DNA from: Mucilaginibacter segetis
Lineage (GTDB): Bacteria > Bacteroidota > Bacteroidia > Sphingobacteriales > Sphingobacteriaceae
DNA length: 64,000 nt
Direction: 5' to 3'
NCBI RefSeq assembly: GCF_016522075.1
Contig: NZ_JAEHFW010000003.1
Coordinates: 558,001 to 622,000 of the forward strand
Shown here: one piece after another, positions 55,079 through 63,086 of the stretch
Numbering within the stretch: position 1 is the stretch's first letter
Layout of the letters: each line of letters opens with the position of its first letter
Notes under the pieces: model-generated
The model's database searches: none
The model's input: only the letters and a program-made list of their open reading frames with translations
Told to the model about the DNA's origin: nothing
Translations under genes and position numbers: made by a program

Positions 55079-56440
55079 ATGTGGTACAATAATATACTGG
55101 AAACCATCGGCGATACGCCCCTGGTAAAATTAAATAAGATAGTTAAGGACATTCCTGCAACGGTTTTAGCAAAAATAGAGACTACTAACCCCGGTAACTC
55201 TATTAAAGATCGTATGGCTCTTAAAATGATAGAAGATGCCGAAAAAAGCGGTAAGCTTAAACCCGGCGGAACTATTATAGAGGGTACATCGGGTAATACC
55301 GGTATGGGCCTGGCTATTGCCGCGGTAATAAAAGGTTACAAATGTATTTTTACAAGTACCGATAAACAGTCAAAAGAGAAATTTGACGCTTTACGCGCAT
55401 TTGGTGCCGAAGTGATTGTTTGTCCCACAAATGTTGACCCTGAGGATCCACGTTCTTACTATTCTGTATCATCGCGTTTGGAGCGGGAGGTGCCTAATTC
55501 ATGGAAGCCTAATCAATACGATAACCTGTCGAATTCGCAGGCGCACTACGAGCAAACCGGACCCGAAATATGGGAACAAACCGAAGGTAAAATAACGCAC
55601 CTGGTTGTGGGTGTAGGCACGGGCGGTACTATATCTGGCACGGCACGCTATTTAAAAGAGAAAAATCCGGATATACAGGTATTAGGTATTGATACCTACG
55701 GTTCGGTATTTAAAAAATATAAAGAGACAGGTATACTCGACAAAAACGAAATATATCCTTACATCACTGAAGGTATAGGCGAGGATTTTTTGCCGCAGAA
55801 TGTTGATTTCAGCCTGATAGATCATTTTGAGAAAGTAACCGATAAGGATGCTGCTTTAATGACGCGCGAGATAGCACGTAAGGAAGGAATTTTTGCGGGT
55901 AATTCCACCGGATCTGCTATAGCGGGTTTGCTGCAAATGAAAGATCGTTTCAAGGAAGGAGATATTGTTGTAGTTATTTTCCCCGACCACGGCTCACGCT
56001 ACATGGGTAAAATGTATAACGACGACTGGCTGCGCGATCATGGCTTTTTAAAGGAAGAAAAACTGACCGCGCTCCATATCATCAACAAAAAGGAAAATCA
56101 GGAAATAGTAACCATTGACTGTGAGAAAACGGTTCTTGAAGCTATAAATACCATAAAATCGCTGAATATATCACAAATACCTGTAACGCAAAAGGGTATG
56201 GTTATCGGTAAGATAACAGAAAGCGATATTTTAAATTCGCTGATGGAAAACCCGGGGATAAAATCGCAGCCTGTACAAAGTATTTCAACAGCGCCGTTTC
56301 CGTTTATTGATCTGAATACCTCGATAGATAAGATATCCGGCATGATCAATAAAGACAATATCGCCGTTTTAGTGGAGGATGAAAACGGTAAAATAGAGAT
56401 CATTACGCAATACGATATCATTAACGCGATATCGGCTTAA
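55079..56440 (+). CDS. Cystathionine beta-synthase
   Basis: 453 residues. PLP enzyme domain (about 1-320; NPGNSIKDRMALKM holds the Schiff-base Lys43, SGNTGMG binds PLP phosphate) plus a C-terminal pair of CBS domains (about 330-450). It makes cystathionine from serine and homocysteine. The CBS pair suggests adenosyl-ligand regulation. A terminator follows. Confidence 0.92.
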   Translation: MWYNNILETIGDTPLVKLNKIVKDIPATVLAKIETTNPGNSIKDRMALKMIEDAEKSGKLKPGGTIIEGTSGNTGMGLAIAAVIKGYKCIFTSTDKQSKEKFDALRAFGAEVIVCPTNVDPEDPRSYYSVSSRLEREVPNSWKPNQYDNLSNSQAHYEQTGPEIWEQTEGKITHLVVGVGTGGTISGTARYLKEKNPDIQVLGIDTYGSVFKKYKETGILDKNEIYPYITEGIGEDFLPQNVDFSLIDHFEKVTDKDAALMTREIARKEGIFAGNSTGSAIAGLLQMKDRFKEGDIVVVIFPDHGSRYMGKMYNDDWLRDHGFLKEEKLTALHIINKKENQEIVTIDCEKTVLEAINTIKSLNISQIPVTQKGMVIGKITESDILNSLMENPGIKSQPVQSISTAPFPFIDLNTSIDKISGMINKDNIAVLVEDENGKIEIITQYDIINAISA

Positions 56441-56463
56441 TTTAAGGTTAAAACCAAATACTT

Positions 56464-56501
56464 AAAAGAGGTGCTGTGCGTTGTGTACAGTACCTCTTTT
56501 T
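56464..56501 (+). terminator. Terminator of cystathionine beta-synthase
   Basis: AAAAGAGGTGCTGT / ACAGTACCTCTTTT stem with one wobble, followed by T. Confidence 0.85.
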
Positions 56502-56530
56502 GTATATTTAATGGTATTTAAATAACTCTT

Positions 56531-57409
56531 ATGAATTTTCGTAAACTGTTTTTATTACTACTGTTTTTTCCCTTTTCGTTGGCTGCCATTGCGCAAACAC
56601 CTGAAACCGTTTTTTTGAAATGGAAATTAAAACCGGGTGAAGTGCTTGCCTACAAAACAATAATGGAAACAGATACCACGGATAATAAAGGTGTGTTACT
56701 AAATGGCGGTTTAATTAATCAAGTAATGGGAAGCGATTCATCTTCCGGGGAGGTAAAGAAGCTCCTTAAGCAACTTACTGAATTATCCGGTGGAAATGGT
56801 ATAACTACGTTTCTGCGTAAAAGCTCAAAAAATGATGGCATATCGGTGGAAATGGTTGCCGAACAATCCAAAGGGAAAGCTGTTGCCGATACATCATATT
56901 TAGGCCGAATGCACGCAATGATACAGAATATGACCGGTGGTGTTATGTTAAGGGGCGAACTGAATACCAATGGCAGCATAAAGAGTTTTTATTTAAAAAA
57001 TCAACAAAAGAATTTAGTAGCAGTGTTTTTTGAACTACCGGTTAAGGCTGTAAAAAAAGGGGATAAGTGGAGTTTGGATGTCAATTTAATAGCAATGGAT
57101 CAGTCGTTTCAATGCGATAGTGCCTACAAGAAAAACGAAGTCACCCTATCTGATATAGTAGTCAGGAACGGTGAGCATGTTGCCAAAGTGAAATATGATA
57201 TATGTGAATATGTTAGTGGTAATATGGTAGCGTTTGGGAGCGGCCACGTAAAAATGGTTATGAAAGTAGCTTTTAATGGTACGGCCGATTTTTCTATCGA
57301 GAAAGGCAGATGGATACGTTATGAAGGGTTGATGTCAAATATGTCAAAGGGATTTATGTCGAGCGATTATTCACAGAAGTTTGCGCTTATCCCGGTAAGG
57401 GATAATTAA
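56531..57409 (+). CDS. Hypothetical secreted protein
   Basis: 292 residues with a signal peptide (about 1-21, AIAQ). Two halves of beta-rich sequence, with KWKLKPGEVLAYKT near the N-terminus. The opening resembles DUF6263-like secreted proteins, but the match is by recollection only. Convergent with the DUF486 gene, separated by 19 bases. Confidence 0.65.
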   Translation: MNFRKLFLLLLFFPFSLAAIAQTPETVFLKWKLKPGEVLAYKTIMETDTTDNKGVLLNGGLINQVMGSDSSSGEVKKLLKQLTELSGGNGITTFLRKSSKNDGISVEMVAEQSKGKAVADTSYLGRMHAMIQNMTGGVMLRGELNTNGSIKSFYLKNQQKNLVAVFFELPVKAVKKGDKWSLDVNLIAMDQSFQCDSAYKKNEVTLSDIVVRNGEHVAKVKYDICEYVSGNMVAFGSGHVKMVMKVAFNGTADFSIEKGRWIRYEGLMSNMSKGFMSSDYSQKFALIPVRDN

Positions 57410-57428
57410 CCATCCAAATTATTAAAAT

Positions 57429-57800
57429 TTACCATTTCTTAAAAATAACAAATACAGCCAGTACGATAAGCCCAAAGCCTACCAGGTGGTTCCAGGCAAG
57501 TTTTTCTGTTTTAAAGAACAACAAGGTAAACACCATAAAAATAATAAGTGTAATAGCTTCTTGTATGGTTTTTAGCTGAACCAAATTAAACGGGCCGCCA
57601 TCGCCCTTAAAGCCTGCGCGGTTTGCAGGTACCTGAAACAGATACTCAAAAAATGCCAGCCCCCAGCTTATCAGAATAATGGATAGCAGTCCTAAATTCT
57701 TCCCCCAGGAAAAGTCTTTAAATTTTAAATGCCCGTACCAGGCAAAGGTCATAAAGGTGTTGGAAATAGTGAGGAACAGAATGGTTTTAAGCCCGCGCAT
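57429..57800 (-). CDS. DUF486 family (DMT-like) small membrane protein
   Basis: 123 residues with four TM helices; GLAFFEYLFQVPANRAGF is the DUF486 signature. The family resembles half of a drug/metabolite transporter. Function unknown. Minus strand, just after the GT39 gene at a distance of 75 bases. Confidence 0.85.
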   Translation of the reverse strand: MRGLKTILFLTISNTFMTFAWYGHLKFKDFSWGKNLGLLSIILISWGLAFFEYLFQVPANRAGFKGDGGPFNLVQLKTIQEAITLIIFMVFTLLFFKTEKLAWNHLVGFGLIVLAVFVIFKKW

Positions 57801-57875
57801 AATGTTGCAATATTCACTTAATGTAAGATCAAAAATAACTGATTTGTTTTCGTCCTGATGAGTAAACTTAAATAA

Positions 57876-59432
57876 TTATTCCATCCGCTTTTTTGCCAGC
57901 TCGGCTTTATAGATATCGTTAAGCTTAGGTGATGGGTTTACCAGCAGATAAATACTTGTGCCCTTTTCGCGTGCCAGCGGGTTTAATACTTCGCCTGTTT
58001 TACTATAGCTCTGTAACAGAGGTTTTAATCTGCTTTCCACGTTCACATCATCATCTACATATATGATATAGCGGGCGTTAAGGTTATCAGGCGCCCACAG
58101 GGTAAAACTGCTGTTTAAACTCACCACATCGGGCAAATCATATTTTTTACGGTATTGGTGTATAGCGCCGGCTTCGCCATAATTATCAGTATATATTTGC
58201 GTTTGTTTTTGCTGTTCGGGTGTTAAGCTATGATAGGTTTTGGCAACCTTTTGCGCCATTTCATCCCAACCCAGCATATCGGCATAGTCCTGCGTGGTAG
58301 CGTGTTGTTTTTGATCTTCCCAGGTGGTAATAAAATTTAAAAATGGCATATTTTTTTGAGTGTACCTGAAAAAGCCAAGCGTAGTATTTAAAGGTAATAC
58401 CGGCAGCACAATGGGCAGCAATATAATATTAGGAAGTATAAACAATAAAACAGCGGCTATGCGTAATACATAATAAGATCGTTTAAGCAATCGTTCAAAT
58501 GCGAAACCGCCTGCGGCAAAAAGCATGGGATAGGCGCCAAAAAGGTAATAACTTTTGCCATTCATTTTAAGCAGGAATAAAAATATGATGATGTAAGCTA
58601 TGGCCACAAAACGGAACCTGCGCAGCTTAAAAGAGAAGAGCAGGCAGGCGAAACCAATTAACCATATAAACAGCGACAGGCCATTCACCATTAGCTGTTG
58701 CATAATAAACTCGGAAGGTTTAATATACTCCAACTGCGTTTCTCTTAACGCTTTCATGTGGTTTATCACCGGCAGATGATGCGTTAATTGCCATATAGCA
58801 TTAGGCAGGAATATAACTATGGCTATTGCCGCCGAAAAGAATACATGTTTATTAAAAAGCAGCTTACGCTCGCGACTTATTAAAATACCAATGATAAGTG
58901 CAAACGTGAAAAACGCCATGGTGTACTTGGTGAGCATTCCGAAACCAACGGCAACGCCCAGCCAATACAAGTATCTTACATCGGCAGTATTTAAATATTT
59001 AATAAACAGCCAAACGGTTAAAACCCACCAGAGCTGATCAAAAACTACAGGTTGAAAAAGGTATTCGCTTGCTGCAAATGCAGGTGAAAAAATAAGTGCT
59101 AAACAGGCCAATGTAATGGCAAACCTACGACCGCCCAGTTCCACGGTGATGCGTCCGGTTAACCATATAATAAGTCCGGCGGCAATGGTGCTAAATATGC
59201 GGGCAGCAAATACAGAATAACCGAAAAGCGAATGGGTTAAGTTAGCGAGTAAAGCTATAAAAGGCGGAACTTCTTTATATCCCCAATCCAGATGGTCGCC
59301 TAAAACCAAATGCAGCAGCTCATCGCGATGAAAACCAAAGCGACTGATGGCAAAAAGATTCAATAATACTTTTAGCGCAACAAATATCAGTATGAAGGCT
59401 GCATATGTCGACCTCCGGTTTTTGTAGGGCAT
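57876..59432 (-). CDS. Family 39 (ArnT/PMT-type) glycosyltransferase
   Basis: 518 residues, about ten TM helices. The first periplasmic loop carries the catalytic acidic motif in HRDELLHLVLGDHLDWGY, as in GT39 enzymes that transfer a sugar from a polyprenyl-phosphate donor. The C-terminal 150 residues are periplasmic. Acceptor is unknown. A perfect palindrome separates it from murA upstream. Confidence 0.85.
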   Translation of the reverse strand: MPYKNRRSTYAAFILIFVALKVLLNLFAISRFGFHRDELLHLVLGDHLDWGYKEVPPFIALLANLTHSLFGYSVFAARIFSTIAAGLIIWLTGRITVELGGRRFAITLACLALIFSPAFAASEYLFQPVVFDQLWWVLTVWLFIKYLNTADVRYLYWLGVAVGFGMLTKYTMAFFTFALIIGILISRERKLLFNKHVFFSAAIAIVIFLPNAIWQLTHHLPVINHMKALRETQLEYIKPSEFIMQQLMVNGLSLFIWLIGFACLLFSFKLRRFRFVAIAYIIIFLFLLKMNGKSYYLFGAYPMLFAAGGFAFERLLKRSYYVLRIAAVLLFILPNIILLPIVLPVLPLNTTLGFFRYTQKNMPFLNFITTWEDQKQHATTQDYADMLGWDEMAQKVAKTYHSLTPEQQKQTQIYTDNYGEAGAIHQYRKKYDLPDVVSLNSSFTLWAPDNLNARYIIYVDDDVNVESRLKPLLQSYSKTGEVLNPLAREKGTSIYLLVNPSPKLNDIYKAELAKKRME

Positions 59433-59494
59433 TTTACAGTTTTAGGTTGGTGTTGAAAGTAAGGCCTAAAGCTAAAAAAAATGTTTAATGCTAA

Positions 59495-59530
59495 AAAGCT
59501 GGCCGCCTAAATATTTAGGCGGCCAGCTTT
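59495..59530 (-). terminator. 36-base perfect palindrome ending the murA transcript
   Basis: An 18-base arm (starts AAAGCTGGCCGCC) and its exact reverse complement without spacer. On the minus strand it is preceded by eight T residues and followed by TTAG. It lies 18 bases past the murA stop. Confidence 0.85.
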
Positions 59531-59547
59531 CCAAAAAAAACTCAGAA

Positions 59548-60855
59548 CTAAACTAATTTAATATCGGCCCCTAAAGCTCTCAGGCGTTCATCGATATGCT
59601 GATAACCGCGACCAATTTGTTCAATATTATATATGGTTGATTTGCCTTGTGCAGACAAGGCAGCTATAAGTAATGATACCCCGGCACGTATATCAGGAGA
59701 GGTCATGGAGATACCACGTAGCTGCACCTGTTTATCGAGGCCTATAACTGTTGCACGGTGCGGATCGCATAAAATAATGTTAGCACCCATATCCAGCAGT
59801 TTATCAACAAAGAACAACCTGCTCTCAAACATTTTTTGATGAATGAGTACTGATCCCTTTGCCTGTGTGGCAACTACCAGCACAATGCTGAGCAGATCGG
59901 GCGTAAAGCCCGGCCATGGGGCATCGGCTACGGTAAGCAGTGAGCCATCTATAAAAGTATCTATCTCGTAATGATCCTGCGAGGGAATGTAAATATCATC
60001 ACCCCTTAACTCCATTTTTATACCTAAGCGTTTAAAAACGTCAGGTATCATCCCCAATTCTTTGTAATGAACATCTTTAATGGTGATCTCGGAACCGGTC
60101 ATGGCAGCCAGGCCAATAAAAGAGCCGATCTCAATCATGTCAGGCAGCATGCGGTGTTCAGTGCCATGCAATTCGCTAACGCCCTCAATAGTAAGCAGGT
60201 TTGATGCAATACCGCTTATTTTTGCTCCCATTCGGTTGAGCATTTTACATAACTGCTGCAGGTAGGGTTCGCAGGCGGCATTATAAATGGTGGTGGTACC
60301 TTTCGCTAATACCGCTGCCATTACTATATTGGCTGTGCCCGTTACCGAGGCCTCATCAAGTAAAATATAAGTACCCTGCAAATTCGAGGCATCTACATTA
60401 AAGAAACCGTTCTCTGGGTTGTAGTCAAAACGTGCTCCCAGTTTCTCAAATCCTAAAAAGTGGGTATCCAAACGGCGGCGGCCAATTTTATCGCCTCCGG
60501 GTTTTGGTATGGAAGCCTTACCGAAACGTGCCAGTAATGGTCCTACTATCATGATTGAGCCGCGTAAACTGCCGCCCTTTGTTTTAAAAGCATCGGAAAG
60601 GAAAAAGTTGAGGTCGATATCCTTGGCTTCAAAAGTGTAGGTGTCGGCAGATATTCTTTCTACTATTACTCCCATATCACCCAGCAGTTCAATTAATCTG
60701 TTCACATCCTGAATATCAGGAATATTGCTGATGGTTATTTTTTCGCTGGTTAATAAAACAGCCGAAAGTATTTGTAATGCTTCGTTTTTTGCTCCTTGCG
60801 GAGTTATTTCCCCCTTAAGTTTCTTGCCGCCGTTTATCTCGTATGCGTTTCTCAT
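59548..60855 (-). CDS. murA: UDP-N-acetylglucosamine 1-carboxyvinyltransferase
   Basis: 435 residues in the EPT fold; KNEALQILSA near 23-32 and GGSLRGSIM are family motifs. The active-site loop reads PKPGGDKIGRRRLD, with Asp122 at the position of E. coli Cys115, the residue alkylated by fosfomycin. Asp variants are active and fosfomycin-insensitive in other bacteria. It catalyses the first committed peptidoglycan step. It follows the DUF4290 gene, as in other Bacteroidota. Confidence 0.95.
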   Translation of the reverse strand: MRNAYEINGGKKLKGEITPQGAKNEALQILSAVLLTSEKITISNIPDIQDVNRLIELLGDMGVIVERISADTYTFEAKDIDLNFFLSDAFKTKGGSLRGSIMIVGPLLARFGKASIPKPGGDKIGRRRLDTHFLGFEKLGARFDYNPENGFFNVDASNLQGTYILLDEASVTGTANIVMAAVLAKGTTTIYNAACEPYLQQLCKMLNRMGAKISGIASNLLTIEGVSELHGTEHRMLPDMIEIGSFIGLAAMTGSEITIKDVHYKELGMIPDVFKRLGIKMELRGDDIYIPSQDHYEIDTFIDGSLLTVADAPWPGFTPDLLSIVLVVATQAKGSVLIHQKMFESRLFFVDKLLDMGANIILCDPHRATVIGLDKQVQLRGISMTSPDIRAGVSLLIAALSAQGKSTIYNIEQIGRGYQHIDERLRALGADIKLV

Positions 60856-60998
60856 GCTATATATTAACTATCTAATGTTTATGTTTTGATGTAACAGTTT
60901 ATTGCACACTGTTGCCGGCAAAGATTAGAAAATAATCAGAATTAATTCCGGCGATCAAAACGGGGCCATCATTATACTGCTGATAGCCAGTGTACTTA

Positions 60999-61712
60999 TT
61001 AATATTTTTTTGAATTATTGTTTCGTCCGCGGTTATTATTGTTATTGCGGTTGTTATTGTTGTTTGAACGTCCGCGGTTGTTATTGTTATTTGAACGTCC
61101 GCGGTTGTTATTGTTACTTTGGTTGTTATGCGTATTGGTACGGAACTCCACACGGTTAAGGTTAACGCTATCGTCTAATTTTAATTCACCGTTAGAGAGG
61201 CGCAGTAAGTCAGAGAAAATGATCTCATCGGCAACGGAGTCTTTGTTCCATTGTACATAGGCCATTTTCATGAAATTGGCAATAGCCTGTACCATATGCT
61301 GTTTACGATCGGGTTCTTCTATACTTTTGGCCTTTTCTATCATCAGTTCAATGGTTTTACCATAGTGCTTGAATTTAATACGCTGATTCGGATATTTTAA
61401 AGGCTCAGGTTTCAGATGGATAGCTTCCGGATCTGGTTTTGGGTACGGCGAATCCACATCTATCTTATAATCGGAGATGATGTGCAGGTGATCCCATAGC
61501 TTATGTTTAAAATCGGCCACATCACGCAAATGAGGGTTTAAGAAACCCATCAGATCAATCACCACAAGTGCATAACGGTTGCGTTCTTCCTTAGTGGGCA
61601 GCTCGCAAATATATTTCACCATATTTTGCACGTTACGTCCGTATTCTGATAGTATAAGTTTTTTCCGGGTAGAGTTATAATCAAACTCTCCGGGCATAGT
61701 TGTTAATGCCAT
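60999..61712 (-). CDS. DUF4290 protein with Asn/Arg-Gly-rich repeat tail
   Basis: 237 residues. The DUF4290 domain (about 8-185; EFDYNSTRKKLILSEYGRNV is the N-terminal signature) is followed by a low-complexity tail of NNNNRGRSN units, clearly disordered and basic, of a kind that often binds RNA or nucleic acid. The tail is encoded by a 27-base tandem repeat (61063-61089 and 61090-61116, with partial units around). Function unknown; linkage to murA is conserved. Confidence 0.85.
   Translation of the reverse strand: MALTTMPGEFDYNSTRKKLILSEYGRNVQNMVKYICELPTKEERNRYALVVIDLMGFLNPHLRDVADFKHKLWDHLHIISDYKIDVDSPYPKPDPEAIHLKPEPLKYPNQRIKFKHYGKTIELMIEKAKSIEEPDRKQHMVQAIANFMKMAYVQWNKDSVADEIIFSDLLRLSNGELKLDDSVNLNRVEFRTNTHNNQSNNNNRGRSNNNNNRGRSNNNNNRNNNNNRGRNNNSKKY
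61063..61116. repeat. 27-base tandem repeat within the DUF4290 tail
   Basis: Two identical 27-base units in register, coding for nine residues each, plus degenerate flanking units between about 61021 and 61125. Confidence 0.85.
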
Positions 61713-61815
61713 ATTATATTTATAAAAAGTTTTTTTTAAGTTTTTTCCGGCACATGATCAGTTTTTGAGAAGATTAAAAACCGGAGTGCCAAAATGAAAG
61801 TATCAATGGGTACTG

Positions 61816-61847
61816 CAAATGTAACGTATTTGTTTTTAATGTACAAA
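61816..61847 (-). promoter_or_regulatory. Promoter of DUF4290-murA
   Basis: On the minus strand: TTTG (61847-61844), 20 bases, TACATTTG (61823-61816). Both boxes are exact Bacteroidota consensus; it is the best promoter match in the window. Confidence 0.6.
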
Positions 61848-61912
61848 CAACATAATGGGATGTAAATTGTGTTATTTTAGTAAATAAAGTAAACACAATT
61901 TAATATTACAGC

Positions 61913-63010
61913 ATGATCATCACCTCAGTTGATATCTACCGTTTTAGCATCCCGATGGAGCCCTTTACTATTGCTACGGGTACCATGAATTATGCGCAGA
62001 ACGTTTTTATACGTGTACACACCAACGCAGGAATTTACGGTGTAGGGGAGTGCTCTGCTTTTCCGATGATAGTGGGCGAAACGCAGGATACCTGTTTAAT
62101 GATGGCCAAAGAATTCGCCAGATTATGGAAAGGAGCCAACGCATTAGATATTGCCGCCCGTTTACAGCAACTGGATGATTTTACCGCAGGTAACACCACT
62201 ATAAAAAGCGCCTTTGATATAGCTTTACATGATATTGCTGCCAAAAATGCGGAATTGCCGCTTTATAAATATTTAAACGGCCATAAAAGGATTGTAGAAA
62301 CAGATATAACCATTGGAATAAACACTCCGGTTAAAATGGCCGGAAAAGCAAAAGAATTTAAAACCCTCGGTGCAAACTTCATTAAAGTTAAGTTAGGCAA
62401 AAATGCTGCTGAGGATGTGGAGCGTATAAGGCATATAAGGGAAACTATTGGTTACGCTATTAAATTAAGACTTGATGCTAACCAGGGCTGGAGTTTTGAT
62501 GATGCCGTTTTTGCTTTGCAGGCATTGGGTAAATATGAGATAGAGTTTTGTGAACAACCTATGCGTACCTGGTATGACGATAAATTGCCCGCACTGATGA
62601 GGCTATCACCCGTAAAAATAATGGCTGATGAAAGTGTTTACAACCACCATGATGCCCGCAGGCAGATAGAGAGCAATAGTTGCCACTATATTAATATAAA
62701 AATGGCCAAATGCGGCGGTATAGCCGAAGCCAGGCGGATACATGATATTGCGGAACAAAAAGGTATACCTTGCATGATGGGGGGTATGCTGGAAAGCCGT
62801 ATTGCATTAAGCGCTAAGTTGCATTTTGTTTATGCCAGCCCCAACATTAAATTTTATGACATGGATACCTGTATGCTTGGCCATTTGGCAGACCCATGTA
62901 CAGGCGGGGTAACTTACGATGGATACCAGTTAAACATCAGCGACCAGCCAGGAATAGGGGCCGATGCAGATGAGCAGTTTTTAAAGGGTTGTGAAAGGTA
63001 TTCGATTTAA
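61913..63010 (+). CDS. Dipeptide (L-Ala-D/L-Glu type) epimerase, enolase superfamily
   Basis: 365 residues. KVK (158-160) supplies the first catalytic Lys, metal ligands are D188, E214 and D239, and K263 the second Lys in NIKMAKCGG. The family in Bacteroidota epimerises L-Ala-D-Glu from peptidoglycan turnover. The specificity loop cannot be read with certainty. Divergent from DUF4290-murA, and followed by the AT-rich tail-spike gene. Confidence 0.9.
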   Translation: MIITSVDIYRFSIPMEPFTIATGTMNYAQNVFIRVHTNAGIYGVGECSAFPMIVGETQDTCLMMAKEFARLWKGANALDIAARLQQLDDFTAGNTTIKSAFDIALHDIAAKNAELPLYKYLNGHKRIVETDITIGINTPVKMAGKAKEFKTLGANFIKVKLGKNAAEDVERIRHIRETIGYAIKLRLDANQGWSFDDAVFALQALGKYEIEFCEQPMRTWYDDKLPALMRLSPVKIMADESVYNHHDARRQIESNSCHYINIKMAKCGGIAEARRIHDIAEQKGIPCMMGGMLESRIALSAKLHFVYASPNIKFYDMDTCMLGHLADPCTGGVTYDGYQLNISDQPGIGADADEQFLKGCERYSI

Positions 63011-63086
63011 AAACTTATATTAGTTTATCAATTGACTTTATTGATTAGTCATTTATACATCAACTATTAACCTTAAACTACTTATC

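Noticed and set aside
60899..61153. Open frame of 84 codons over the DUF4290 tail
   Set aside because: It is another frame of the 27-base repeat; composition (TTADVQTTI units) is only the repeat shifted, and DUF4290 occupies the true frame.
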